Shown here: positions 1 through 11,201 of the stretch, in pieces
Numbering within the stretch: position 1 is the first letter of the stretch
How the letters are laid out: every line of letters starts with the position of its first letter
DNA from: Theocolax elegans
Taxonomy: Eukaryota > Arthropoda > Insecta > Hymenoptera > Cerocephalidae
Length of the DNA: 64,000 nucleotides
NCBI GenBank assembly: GCA_026168455.1
Contig: CM047431.1
Coordinates: forward strand, 12,946,183-13,010,182
Reading direction: 5' to 3'
Notes under the pieces: generated by a model
What the model was told of the DNA's origin: nothing
The model's database searches: none
What the model saw: the letters and a program-made list of their open reading frames with translations, nothing else
Position numbers and translations under genes: made by a program

Positions 1-420
1 AATTCGGATATGCTAATGTCTGCCGGATTGCACCGTCGGTCACCATTAGGCCTGTCTTGGCTGCCGGTTTCTGATGTTATGGAATCAGGTGGCATACCTC
101 TCTGTGAAGAAAAAGGCGAGCACAACGGTGTTGACGCACCCCTGGGTTTGATTTTATTCATCATCATTTTGTACGGCTTACCCCAGCGATTGCACTCCCC
201 TTTCTCGCGAAATTCACGCCAGCACTTGCGTTTAGCCGGTTTTATGGCAGCCTTGAGCTTTTTTACTCTTCCGCTCTTCTGCCTACCGATACGGGCGCGA
301 TATTCCAAGTGCTCATTCTTGCGTTGGCCGCGTCGGTACTACAAGCCCTTGAGCAACTTGAGGTTTGGTGCGGCCCGTATTTGCCGAAGGATGTCGGCGT
401 CAGTTCGCCCTCCTGACACT
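1..420 (-). pseudogene. LINE (R1/Jockey-type) ORF2 fragment, linker before RT
   Basis: Read on the minus strand, about 410 to 1 encodes a basic stretch resembling the linker between endonuclease and reverse transcriptase of R1/Jockey-group LINEs. It contains the motif WREF followed by WGKPYK, preceded by an Arg/Lys-rich helix. One in-frame TAG lies at 339-341. The fragment runs off the left window edge, so its RT may continue outside. The open plus-strand frame over the same bases is a shadow. No endonuclease or RT core motif is visible here, so the clade is uncertain. Confidence 0.55.
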
Positions 421-457
421 TTGATCTTAATGATATGGGACCAGCAAACCCGACATG

Positions 458-514
458 GGTGCGTGTGTGTGTGCTTGCGTGTGTGTGTGTGTATTTCCAT
501 AGAGAGAGAGAGAA
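458..514. repeat. (GT)n / (GA)n microsatellite
   Basis: Alternating GT runs are followed directly by a short GA run. No coding meaning. Confidence 0.8.
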
Positions 515-556
515 ACGTTCGGAAATTTACATAAAAAGGCTAAACTAACAAGGAAA

Positions 557-1168
557 GTCCAAACCCTTTGGGAAACGGATCCTTACCAAACTAGAATATG
601 ATTTCTATTACAAAAATATGAAGAAAGCCGGAGTTTTAGATTTCAATGCCCTTTTTTATGACATATATAAGCAAATAACGAAAAATCTCGCTAAAAAAAC
701 CATGGACCTTCACTGCTTATAACTCGGAAACAAGTAAAGAAATACACCAAAAACAAGTTTTAAAAGAAAACTGATATGGAGTAGATATATTTTGAAAAAG
801 GCTCAAATATCTTAATTTTGTCAAAAGTTATGAAAAAAATAAAAATTAGATGAAATTTTGGCCTGAAGAAATCATCAAATTGAAATACTAAATTTTCGAT
901 AAAATTTCGGCTAACTTTTATTTTTCCATAACTTTTGAGAAAATTAAAATATTTAAGCTTTTCTTTTTTTAAAAAAAAGTTTGAATTCGAGCTGCTTTTT
1001 TTTTTAAACGTAGCTACTCAATCTCAGCTTTCTTTAAAAATTTGGTTTGGATGTATATCTTTACTTGTTTCCGGCATTGGACTCTAAAACTCCGACTTTC
1101 TTCATATTTTTATAGTAGAAATCATATTCTAGAGTTTGGTAAGGATCCGTTCCCCAAAGGGTGAGGAC
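557..1168. repeat. Imperfect ~610-bp palindrome (foldback/MITE-like)
   Basis: The left arm (557 to about 880) and right arm (about 890-1168) are reverse complements with substitutions and a ~75-nt gap near 647-722. Outer ends match as GTCC..A.CCCTTTGGG against its complement, followed by a shared GGATCCTTACCAAACT block. The loop is only about 10-15 nt. This is the form of a foldback element or a MITE made only of terminal repeats. I see no clear target-site duplication and no ORF. Confidence 0.7.
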
Positions 1169-1390
1169 ACTGATTGTAAGTATGCAAAACAAAAAAGTAA
1201 TATTACGATGAATAAAATGGGTCTACCAGGAACAAAATGAGTCTACAAGAAATACAGTGATCGAAGGAATAAAAAGCAATTTTACCCCACTCGTATAGGT
1301 TAATAGTAGACTTTTTAGATGATCAAGGTGAAAAAATAATTATTGTTGTATTTCACTACCTCTGTATGTTTTGCCCCGCGCGCTCTGTCT

Positions 1391-1392
1391 CA

Positions 1393-1435
<43 letters not shown>

Positions 1436-1447
1436 CCTCTCTCTCTT
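1391..1447. repeat. (TC)n microsatellite
   Basis: Long CT run. It creates spurious Ser/Leu ORFs in both strands. It abuts the 5' limit of recognisable LINE coding sequence. Confidence 0.9.
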
Positions 1448-1849
1448 CGCGGCGGGGCATGATGCTACTAGCATCTCCCTTACGATTAATAAATCACAGG
1501 ATGATGTCAAGAGGTTTTGGGTTAGGGACTTGGAGAGGATCAACCTTCATCATCTTGCCACCACCTTCACTTCATGCATGGATCAATCAATGCATAATTC
1601 ATTACTTCCTTCTTTATCAGTCACCGATTCGCTTTCATCTGCTTGGCCTGACCAGCCCACTCGTTTAGGTTCGCTTTCATCTAATCATTTCGACATACTT
1701 TTATCATCATTATCCTCCCTTTGTAGTTCGATTATTACCACGTTTAATATCATTGCTCCATCTGAACTAGTAACAGTCAAAATCAAACATAAGCCGTGGG
1801 TTACTCAGGAGATAAGAGCTATTATTAAGGCTAATAATGATGCTTTTAA

Positions 1850-3104
1850 GGGGGTATCCTGATTTAGAACGTTCAAAAAATCGATTTTTTTTATTGCTTA
1901 AATCTATTCCTTATATGTATAAGAACATATATCCGACGTTATAGAGTCGGATTCGAAGTATTTCCGAAGATACAGCACTAAACGCAACGGGGCATCGAAC
2001 AAGTGCCAATGCTTGGTCAGACTGCAACGCGCGCGCTCCTCCCCTCGTCTCTAAACTCTTCTGCTCGATTGATTGACGAAAAAGTGGAGGAACATATTCA
2101 TTCAATCTACGAGGAACTTTTGAATGACGATCTCATGACGCGATGCTTAGGTGGACACACGCAAAATTGTCTGACGCATAACTCTGAAACATCTCGATTC
2201 TGGTCAAAAAATCGTAGAAATTGCTGCGTATATGGCTGCAGGAATGTTCAATGAAGGATATTCAGCAGTTCTGCATACCATGCAATTACTCAATTTGAAA
2301 ATTGGCCAGCAATATAAAATGTTTGCGGATAATGTCGACATACAACGGATTGAACGAGAAAGACGACGTTCGTCTCTTTCCAGTAAGGAAGCTCGTACGG
2401 CCCGTAGACTTGAACAACTTCAACAAAATGAGTTCCATGAGGAAGCTGAAGGTCTATTGTATGGCGCAGGAATAGCTAATTAGCGAATTATTGCTGTAAG
2501 TAGTTGAAAATTAACATTTTTCCCGTTCATAAACTTAAAAGCGCTTTTTCTCGAGTTTTCGTTTTTCCATTTTTTCTAAACTGGCGGGCGTGTTTGCAAA
2601 AAAAAATAAATAAGCTGTCGTAACGATCCGAAGTTTTTTTAGCTTCAGTTTTATCTACTCTTTAATATGAACCAAAAAGGTTTATGCAAATAAATTTCTA
2701 AAAGACTTTTTGAGCACATTAAAGAGATTCTTTTTTCTCGTAAAAAGCACTTTTTGCTTCAAATTTGGAAAAAATTTCAAATTTCACAATTTCTTCGGAT
2801 TTTTCTTGGTTCAAATAGAAAATACATGTATGAAAATGAAATTTTTTTTTTAGCTTTCTGTTTTAGATCAAAATTAAGAGCTCTATCACTCCCGCCAATA
2901 GAAGACTCGGCTTACGGATTGCCCAACAAATGTGCCTAATAATCGGCTGCATTTTGATATATTTCTTTAAAAAAATTTTTTTATAATGTTCAATTATATA
3001 ATAAAATATTCCTGAAAGTTCTCTGGAGTTGATTATTTTTTTCTATCTTAAAAAAAATTCCCTAAAAAACGGTTTATTTAGGCCTTCCAAAGTAGGATAC
3101 CCCC
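1850..3104 (+). mobile_element. Kolobok-like DNA transposon with TTAA target duplication
   Basis: The 1255-bp insert starts GGGGGTATCCT (1850-1860) and ends with its exact complement (3094-3104). A looser match extends the inverted repeat to about 20 bp. TTAA flanks both ends (1846-1849, 3105-3108), and the LINE reading resumes after removal. TTAA duplication is known for piggyBac and Kolobok. The internal coding remnant fits Kolobok-type transposases, not piggyBac. AT-rich filler (2484-3093) has no ORF I recognise. Confidence 0.7.
2003..2483 (+). pseudogene. Kolobok/Mutator-like transposase C-terminal remnant
   Basis: Two overlapping frames (2003-2254 and 2232-2483) encode the C-terminal part of a transposase. 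The first has CLGGHTQN; the second has EIAAYMAAGMFNEGY, then a basic RRRSSLSSKEARTARR helix and the end EEAEGLLYGAGIAN. I recognise this pattern from insect proteins annotated as Mutator-like transposase domain. A frameshift between about 2160 and 2230 breaks the protein, and the N-terminal catalytic part is absent, so the element cannot move by itself. Confidence 0.6.
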
Positions 3105-3574
3105 TTAAACAGTTTCGTAACTCTGGCTCTTTTACAGACTACAATACCTATAAATTATTGAGGAATAGGGCTAAAAATACCATCAATTCTAGCAAATTCC
3201 ACTACTTGCAAGTGAAGCTCGATAATGAGAAGGATCCTGCTAAGTACTGGAAACTTCTCAGAAGTATGGGCCTAAGCTTAAAGTCTAATCCTTCGCCATT
3301 AAAACATTTTTCATCTAATCAACTCAATATTTATTATGCATCTGTATCCAATCATACTCCACCACTCACAATTCATTCATTCGCATCTATCTTATCTAAT
3401 CTTTGTCATTTTCCCTCATCTCCTTCGTTCGCTTTCCTACCCGTGTCAGCAAAAAAAGTTCAACGGTCTATAGTTAGAACATCTTCCAAGGCGTCGGGTA
3501 TTGACAGCATATCAGTCAATATGCTGAAATTGTTAGAACCGCAAATTACCCTGCCCTTAACAGAACTTTATAAC

Positions 3575-3774
3575 TTTTAAATTTTGACTCTAAATCGTCC
3601 GTGCATGTATTTATTACAAAGTATTATATAAATTTTAATCGGTATTTCCGAACTAATTTGTGTTGCTCAATATTTTTTCAAATATTGCACAAAACCCTCT
3701 TTTATTAGCAACTTACTTGCATATCGCTAAGTCTTAAATGTTGCCAGAGGTATTAGAAAATTAATTAAGGAAAA
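3575..3774. repeat. Left 200-bp direct repeat of the TRIM/SINE-like element
   Basis: Starts TTTTAAATTTTGAC and ends TTAAGGAAAA. Identical by eye to 3971-4170. Confidence 0.85.
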
Positions 3775-3797
3775 ATCGAGAAAGAAAAAAATCAACG

Positions 3798-3868
3798 TCC
3801 CCAGGTCGGGATCGAACCGACGGTCTCCTACTTACCGGGCAGTTGCCTTACCACTTGGCTACCGGGAA
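3798..3868 (-). tRNA. tRNA-like sequence (GGT anticodon position), probably pseudo
   Basis: On the minus strand the sequence folds as a cloverleaf. Acceptor TTCCCGG pairs with CTGGGGA (one G-T and one T-G pair). D arm GCC/GGC carries the A-box TAGCCAAGTGG. T arm GTCGG/CCGAC carries the B-box GGTTCGATCCC. The anticodon loop reads CCGGTAA, giving GGT (Thr), but position 33 is C rather than the universal T, so a working tRNA is unlikely. Internal pol III promoter boxes look intact, consistent with a SINE-like role. Confidence 0.6.
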
Positions 3869-3970
3869 CCCGACGATTCCACGCACCTTGTACCTTGAAG
3901 TCTTTATTTCTCGATATTTCCTTTAGACATCCCCCCTCCCCGCTTATCAAATTTCAACCTTAGCATTCTA

Positions 3971-4170
3971 TTTTAAATTTTGACTCTAAATCGTCCGTGC
4001 ATGTATTTATTACAAAGTATTATATAAATTTTAATCGGTATTTCCGAACTAATTTGTGTTGCTCAATATTTTTTCAAATATTGCACAAAACCCTCTTTTA
4101 TTAGCAACTTACTTGCATATCGCTAAGTCTTAAATGTTGCCAGAGGTATTAGAAAATTAATTAAGGAAAA
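3971..4170. repeat. Right 200-bp direct repeat of the TRIM/SINE-like element
   Basis: Second copy of 3575-3774, followed directly by the duplicated target GAACTTTATAAC at 4171-4182. Confidence 0.85.
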
Positions 4171-4182
4171 GAACTTTATAAC

Positions 4183-5413
4183 GGTATGCTCTCTGTTGGA
4201 TGGTTCCCCGATTGCTGGAAGAGGGTCATACTATTTCCGTTGGCGAAGTCGAGTAGGTTAGAGTCGTGTTCGGATACGAGACCAATTGCAAAGCTTTGCG
4301 ATATTTCAAAGGTGTTGGAGAGATTAGTACATGATCAGCTGGTTGAGTACCTCAAATCTAATCGTTTGTTAACCGACAGGTAAGCGGGTTTCAGAAAGGG
4401 CCACAGTACTCAATCAGCTCTTCTGGGGGTACTTGATGATGTTAGAAGAGCTATTGACTCCAGAATGATCATGATCTTAGTTTTATTTGATTTCTCCAAG
4501 GCCTTTGATACAGTTCCTCACGATAAACTTACCCGCAAGTTAGGTGATATCGGCTGCACAGATACGGTACTTAACTGGTTTTATAGATATCTTGTGGGTC
4601 GCACGCAGACCGTCGTGGACGAGGTTGGTATGCTGTCTGACTGGCTCGAGGTGAATGCAGGTGTGCCTCAGGGCAGTGTTTTAGGTCCGATTTTATTTTC
4701 CATTTTCATCAACGACTTACCCAAGGTTCTCAAGTATAGCAACTATATGTTATTTGCCGATGATGTCCAGGTCTATCATTCGTTCTTTCCATCTGACTTT
4801 GACATTGGTGTTCAACGCGTATCTCAGGATGCGATCGCAAATTGGGTATCGGAAAATGGCCTTTCATTGAATGTTAAAAAGACGAAGGTTATGATCCTGG
4901 GCAGTCAGGCGTTTATTTCGCGTATCAACCTGAACACTGCCCCGAAGGTTAAACTTTGTAATGACTTATTGGATTATGAGAACGCGATAAATCACTGGGA
5001 CTATTGATCACCCCTACCCTCGATTGGTCTAAGCAAGTCATGTCAATCTCTAGGCGTGTTCACGGAGTTCTGCATTCTCTACGCTATTACAATAAAGCAT
5101 TATTGGTTAAGTTCCGCAAGAGTCTTGTTGAAACACTTATTTTTCCCCATTTCGTTATGCGTGTGCGGTATATAACGATGTAGATCAAACTAAAATTCTA
5201 AAACTTCAGAGGCTATTGAACGCTTGCGTTAGATTTGTATGGGGCAACATAGCGCAACGTGAACACGTCACCCCGTTTAGACTGGGTTTGAAATGGCTGT
5301 CGGTCGAGCCCAGACGCTCATATCTCATTGGTTCCATAACGTATAATATCATTGCTCACAACTCACCCTCATATGTAGCAAACCACTTCACCATACTTAA
5401 TACCACTTGCTAA
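4183..5413 (+). pseudogene. CR1-like LINE reverse transcriptase
   Basis: RT core with FPDCWKRVILFPLAKS, FDFSKAFDTVPHDKL, AGVPQGSVLGPILFSIFINDL and the catalytic box FADD (about 4759-4770). The C-terminal part runs LNACVRFVWGN to YVANHFTILN. Breaks: in-frame TAA at 4381-4383 just before AGFRKGHST, a frameshift near 5005, and another near 5155-5165. The frame is otherwise clear, so decay is moderate. RT would prime on nicked DNA and copy the LINE RNA. Dead in this copy. Confidence 0.85.
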
Positions 5414-5622
5414 AATCCCCGCTCTTCCTCTCGTCATCCACCCAAGTCACTCATGTACCTCCCACCACGCACAGAAGCTTGAAATAAATCATTTGTCATC
5501 ACCTCCACCCGCATTCTTTTTATAGTTTTAAGAATGTATTTTTTGTAATTTCTGCTGATAGTGCTTACGGGGTTTCTATCCCATAGAAGCCAAAATAAAG
5601 ATCAATCAATCAATCAATCAAT

Positions 5623-6041
5623 CTCTCTTTCTCTCTTACTTACTCCCTCTGTTCGTCTCTTTCTATCCCTTTTCCGGCACTTCTCTCTCTTAATCTCTCC
5701 CTCTCTCTTTCTTCTATATATACAAGCGATTATATAATATCTATTTTTATATAAAAATTATAAATTTTTGTTGGATTTTCTGTTGGATTATACCTGGCAA
5801 GATAGGTATTTTGGGAAATCGTCAAAATTTATCACTGCTGATAAATTACCGACGATATTGAAATAATTTGAGATTTTTTTGTTAATAATAATTTGTGCTT
5901 GCAGAAGCAAAGCAATTGTATAGAGTCTTTGTGTGTGAGTCACAACACACTATTATAAACATTCATTATTTACACTTGTGTTATATGCCAAATTAATTAT
6001 AATAAGTTGGGATTAAGATTAAAACATATTTGAGAAATATA
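5623..6041. other. Non-coding spacer, CT-rich then AT-rich
   Basis: 5623-5720 is a degenerate CT-rich low-complexity tract. 5720-6041 is AT-rich with no ORF, repeat end or RNA gene I can identify. Confidence 0.5.
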
Positions 6042-6654
6042 TGTAAGAACGCCTCGGGGCCAACAAAGTCGCTCGGGTTCTTTATCGCTGGTCAAGGAAT
6101 GCACAACACTGCAACTTTGACGAGCGAAGGCAAACTGCGTGACGTCAATGGGGGGAAGTAATTAGGAGTAGGGAAGGTCCTCTCCTAGTTCCTTCCCGAC
6201 ATTGCACTTGCCCCGGGGCCAGTTCTCCCCCAGCCGCTAGAAAAGAATCTCCCTCGGCTCGTACGACAATTAGTGTCAGTTTTTCGTTCGACAATATTCG
6301 CCCGGCAAAAGAGTTTAGCCGCGCCTAATTTCAATTTTCATCTCATTGTGTTACTCGTAATTTATTCTCGAAATTTGTTCTTTATTTGTAACCTTATATT
6401 TTCGCGTTTCGTGTTTTCTTTTGAATAAAGTTAAGTTCTGAAAGAAAGGAGGAGAAACATCCAATTATTCATTCATTGAACCTTAAATTCAACCAATAAA
6501 TACATATATATCATTATCGCCTGGCTGCCCGAGTCTCCAAAAGGTAAGATCATATCGTTAATTACTATTCCGCCTGATTCATTTATATAATTATTTATAA
6601 TTATATTGAACGGATCGTCAAAGTTTCGACAGATCGTCCCTATAAACTATAACA
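6042..6654 (+). repeat. LTR of an unassigned retroelement (5' LTR position)
   Basis: Starts TGTAAGAACGCC and ends TATAACA. It contains AATAAA at 6424-6429 and is followed five bases later by a tRNA-Lys-like primer-binding site. No second copy of this LTR occurs in the window, so the right end is inferred only from the TG...CA rule and the PBS. Confidence 0.55.
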
Positions 6655-6659
6655 AAAAC

Positions 6660-6677
6660 TGGCGCTCGGACAGGGAT
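6660..6677 (+). promoter_or_regulatory. Primer-binding site resembling tRNA-Lys complement
   Basis: TGGCGCTCGGACAGGGAT differs at about three positions from the well-known Lys-tRNA PBS of lentiviruses. It lies just inside the LTR end, where minus-strand DNA synthesis would start. Confidence 0.55.
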
Positions 6678-9600
6678 ACGATTATATGTCGAGATTTTGA
6701 CGGCCTGTTTTTTTTTATCTCTCTCTTTCCTCTTAATATTTTATCTGACATTGATTATTTATTGTGCATGTATGACTGAAAATTTCCTTTTTTTTATTAA
6801 GTTTAAATACTTTAATAACTAATAAATTTTTTTTTCTTTTCAAGTTTCAGTCTTTTCCTCTTTGCAAATTTATTATTAATTATTTGATCATTTTATTCGG
6901 TTTAATAATTTGTTATTTTAATAAAATTAATGAAAGAAGTAATGATAAACAACTTTCTTGTCTTACCTTTTTAATGTAAAATGAAGTAATTGTAATTTTC
7001 ACCTTGCCGTCGGAGCATGATTAGAGTGATTTTAGTGAATATTATCGATGACAGATTTAAATTAATTTCACCTCGTTTACAAATATTTTTATTTCTTTTT
7101 ATCTTTATTTCTTTCGTAATTTTGATTATTCGAGATTATTAAATTTTTATTTATACAACTTTTTGTGATCTTAATTTTTATTCCTCTTTTGAATTTAATA
7201 AATTAACTTGGGAATTTGTCATTAAATACATATATAGGAATATCCAATCTAAATTAAAATTAACACCAAACACTTGTATTAATGATAAAATCATTATAAC
7301 TAAAAAATAAATAAATATATACAATTCAAATTCTTTTAATTAGATATAAAAATTATTAATAAATATATAAATACATTTTTATCGGAATATTAATATTAAA
7401 TAATCTATAATATCATTTTCTATCGAATTATTATTAATAGTACAATTAATCCTAAAGTTTTTTTTTACGAATAACAAATAATAAATAATATAAAATCAAA
7501 TTAATATTTGAATTTAAAAACATTAAATAAATTATTAATATTAATACATTTAATACAATAAATCCTAAATTTAATAGTAAAACTAAAGTTTTATTGTATA
7601 CAAATATAACTATTTAAATAATAACTAACCTTATACCAACTTCGACAATTTCGATTTGTAATTATTTAATCTAATTTAACCCTTGTTATTTTTTTTTATT
7701 TTAATACCTAATGACCTCACCCATTCTTTTTCTCTATTATTAATTTTTTTTTGTTGTTAAATTACATTTTGAAAAGGCAAATAATCTTCTTTTTGAACGA
7801 TTTCGCCTTGCCGTCGGATCGTGATTCGGGTCATTTTGTGAAATATTATTGGAAATTGATCCGAAGCAGTTTATTTGAATATTAAATTTTTTATTATTAA
7901 ATATTTTAATAAACGTAGGTAAGCTCTTTAGCAAATTTTTAGCAAATTTCTGAACCACGGATCTCATCTATTTGAAGTATATTAGTGAGAGTGAACACTA
8001 TCTTATTCTTTTATTTTAAAAATTTCTTCTTTTGGTCTTTCTTTCGTTTTCGCAACGTTGTATCTATTCTTAAATTATCCATATCATTTTATTGTATTTT
8101 ACATTTCTTTTTTATTATTCAATCGGTAAAAGGCTGTAAGTTATTTCTATCATCAAAAATTCTGTTGTAAATGTAATTAATTATTCGATTGTAAATTTTA
8201 CCCTATATTACTATTTTTAATTATAAATACCTATTGCCAAAAATTAATACTTAATTTTTGTAGAAGTTACTATCATTAAACATTATTAGATTACTCTTAA
8301 TCGTGGTATTTGTTTCTTAACTATTGATTACTGTCATTATTAACATTTTCATTTAATCATTAATTATAACCAGTTAACATATTTGTTTATAAAAACTTAC
8401 TTCTTCGATTGTCAAATAAGGATTCCAATAATTATGTATTTGAGAATTTTTTTTTATTATTTTTATTTATTATATATTCGATTTGATTTCCAAATACTGC
8501 TAAAATTTTGATTACCATTTATGAGAGACTATTGATTATTATTGTTTGAGAACCTGGTTATTTTTATTTATGAGCCAGATATAAATTTTTGAAATTTTAA
8601 GCGTAGGAAATTGCGACAAATTTAAGAATATTAAGTCAATTTAGGTTTAACCATAAATTCCAAAATTTGATGAAACTCGAAAGTTATCCTCCAACTTTTT
8701 TTGCGTGTTGCATTTATTGCCGGTGTAACGAGTTTATCGTTTATATTGACCCAGGTGTCCCGACCCTTTTCACCCTTTTATTCCCGCACGTGTCGCCTAA
8801 AATTATTCGTTGAAGTTTCATGCCTTTCTCAAGACATCTGCTGATAGGCAAAAATTCGAATTTTATGACAGGAAGCAAATATTTAAATATTGCTTATTTT
8901 TAACCGAATTGAAAGCTAAGCAAGTTTCAAACACTAAGGTGTTTAATTTCATCTTCTTTTTCCGGTTTCAAATAACGCAACCGCTAATATTTTAGGCTGA
9001 TTGAAAAAAATATCTGATTTCTGCTTACCATTGATAAATCAAAAGTAAGCATTTTTATTATTTTAAAATTATTGTTTCATTTCCTGGTACTCAACTATCT
9101 TAATTTTTTTTTATATATATTCCTCGAATTACGTAGGAAATTTTTATTTGTTAATCTTAATGGAAACTGAAAACGCTGACAACTTTTCTTTTTCTTCTAG
9201 TGAAATATAATTTTTACTCTTAAACATTAAATGAACTTTATCGTATCATTATTAATTTTTACGATCAATAACTATTTAAGTTCTATCTCTTGTGAACCCA
9301 ATTTATTATTATTCAATTTATTTCTTTCTAATTAATTAAAAATCCTTACGTTTTTTTTATTAACTTGTGTAATTCTGATAAATAGTTGTAAACAAATTAC
9401 CGTTTAACATTAGAAATTTTTTTTTGATGATTATCGTTAAGGTCCAGTTTATTATAGAAAAAGCTTGTAATATTTAAATATCAATATGGATTATTTGTTT
9501 AGGCTATTACTAATTTAGAATCTCATTAGTATTCGTGTATTTTGACAAACACCAATTGAAAATTAAATTTGTTCGAAACTCACCTTTTTCGAAAATTAAA

Positions 9601-10130
9601 AGTGCCATAAATTGCCTTCTTATTAGATAAGTTAAACAAGCAATTTTAATATTATGGATGTAATATTTATCCGACTAATAGACATAGGATTAGCAATCAT
9701 AGGAATCTGCTTAATAGAATAATTTTTTTATTAAAAATTTAAACAAAAATAAATAGTATATTTAGCTTGACAATTATTTTAAACACTTACTTCTACAAAT
9801 ATTGTAAATAGTGATATATTTTAAATTAAATTCCGGTGCTTGTTTTATTTTATTAAACAAGCGAATAAATTTAATAAATTTAACCTTGATAAATGTATAA
9901 GTTATTGACTGAAAACTGATTTGAGACCCTATTTTAATTAAAAGAATTTAATATTTATGATAAACCTCGATAAATAAATTAATATAATAAATAAATTAAA
10001 ATAGCTAAATAAATAAATTAATGTCTGTTTTCCATTGCACCGCTAAATTAATTAAGATCATATTAAAAACTAGGTTGATTAATTTTTGAAATTTTTGCTA
10101 ATATTTTCTTTTCCCTTTAATTCTTATGCC
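6678..10130. other. AT-rich non-coding region behind the 6042 LTR
   Basis: About 3.4 kb, very AT-rich, with no credible ORF. Two diverged copies of a motif beginning CCTTGCCGTCGGA lie at about 7003 and 7804, each followed by a similar ~60-nt stretch. It could be the long leader or gutted interior of the retroelement whose LTR precedes it, or unrelated AT-rich DNA. The first ~40 bases after the PBS are GC-balanced. Gypsy element A inserted at the right end. Confidence 0.4.
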
Positions 10131-10134
10131 CTGA

Positions 10135-11182
10135 TGTAAAGGTAAGCTACATACTCTTATGCGTATGAAGCTATACCTTATAACGAGCGCGAGTGACGAT
10201 CGGAAAAGCTCGTAGGTGATCGGGAAAGCCCGCGCGTAAGCCGCGTAAGGACTAATAATGGTCCGACGCGCAAGCTGACTGAGGAGAGTATATAGAGAGT
10301 TTATGTGAGTCATCGTAGATAGACACGTCGCCGGTAACGCCTTCCTTGATATTTCGCGGCAAGAGAACAAGAATCGTTATCGCGGATTCTTGCTCGGGTT
10401 CTGGGTTTCGCGCCGTGAAGAGTGAGTGACTTGGTGGAGTGAGCGTGCTGGTGTTAAGTGCACAGCTCCAGCGACTCCCAGGAACCTGCGAGGACGGCGA
10501 AATTGCCGCGCGCGAGAGCCCGACGGAGAGAGGGGAAACAGGCGAAGTCGAACGCATCGACGGGGAGAATCGAGATTTAAGGTACGTGGTGCACCACTCG
10601 CGAGCCGCCGAAGCCGTAAAGACTCTCTCTTTACGGCTATAACTTTAAGTTAGGAATCGACGGATCTCGCCCGCGCGCGACGGCGAGGAAGCTAACGGGC
10701 GACCGCGTACGCGTGCTAGAAAGAGAGACACCTCGTCGCGAGACCTCACGCGGCCTATATACGGCTTTTGTTAAATCTTTGTTTTATGTTAAACTGTATT
10801 TATATTTCTTTAACTTGAATAAAATTCATATGTAATCAATATCCGAGTACGAGTTTGATTATTGATTACCGGCGTACGTTATTCCCGTTATCCCGAATAC
10901 CGCCCTCTCCGTTTCAGGAGCGGCCGAGGTAAACTTACCGCGAATTTATCCCTTTTATTCGCGGCCCTTTTCAGCTCACGACGTTTTAGCTGTACAAAGA
11001 CGCGAGATCGGCAAGTGATCTCGCGGTTGTTAACGGACATCGCAACGGTAGGTCGTGCGCGGGGTTCACTGATTTGAATCCGCCGCGCACTCTCGGAGCA
11101 CCGCCTAGGGAGTATAACTAGGCAGTGCCGTAGCAACCGATCCCTTTACCCCTACCGACGCGAAAGATTGTACCCCGTTACA
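10135..11182 (+). repeat. Gypsy A 5' LTR (1048 bp)
   Basis: TGTAAAGG...CCGTTACA. GC-rich in the middle, with a TATATA at about 10755 and AATAAA near 10818. The 3' part (10906-11182) is repeated at 16201-16477. ORFs inside it on both strands are chance. Confidence 0.85.
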
Positions 11183-11184
11183 TC

Positions 11185-11201
11185 TGGCGCCCAAATACGT
11201 G
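11185..11201 (+). promoter_or_regulatory. Gypsy A primer-binding site
   Basis: TGGCGCCCAAATACGTG begins two bases after the LTR. The first ten bases match the complement of an insect tRNA-Lys 3' end as I recall it. The rest diverges. Confidence 0.55.

Larger units (their letters stand above)
3575..4170. mobile_element. 596-bp TRIM/SINE-like element: direct repeats around a tRNA-like core
   Basis: The insert sits between 12-bp copies of GAACTTTATAAC. It consists of a 200-bp repeat (3575-3774), a 196-bp core (3775-3970) and a second 200-bp copy (3971-4170) that I read as identical. The core carries a tRNA-like sequence on the minus strand. The repeats do not have TG...CA ends, and a 12-bp duplication is longer than LTR integrases make. 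It looks more like an RNA copied by LINE machinery than a classical TRIM. There is no ORF. It interrupts the LINE RT frame at LYN. Confidence 0.65.
1450..5622 (+). mobile_element. CR1-like LINE, 5'-truncated, with two nested insertions
   Basis: Three collinear pieces (1450-1849, 3109-3574, 4183-5622) make one non-LTR retrotransposon. The first two hold the EN-RT linker and the start of RT (SKASGIDSISVNML at about 3486). The third holds the RT core. The 3' end has AATAAA at 5594-5599 and a short (ATCA)n tail at 5600-5622, a LINE-type terminus. The endonuclease is missing. Insertion points are marked by duplicated TTAA (1846-1849/3105-3108) and GAACTTTATAAC (3563-3574/4171-4182). The same family may be represented by the ORF1/endonuclease pieces near the right end of the window. 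Confidence 0.85.

Noticed and set aside
10..534. Long plus-strand ORF as a gene
   Set aside because: It is the shadow of antisense LINE coding and runs into a GT/GA microsatellite.
1366..1668. Ser/Leu-rich ORFs at CT runs (also 58109-58561)
   Set aside because: Produced by (TC)n microsatellites.
7740..8170. Small ORFs in AT-rich DNA
   Set aside because: Low-complexity Phe/Ile/Asn content and no motif; expected by chance.
10252..10653. Overlapping ORFs on both strands in the Gypsy A LTR
   Set aside because: GC-rich LTR sequence gives chance open frames; the LTR structure is clear.
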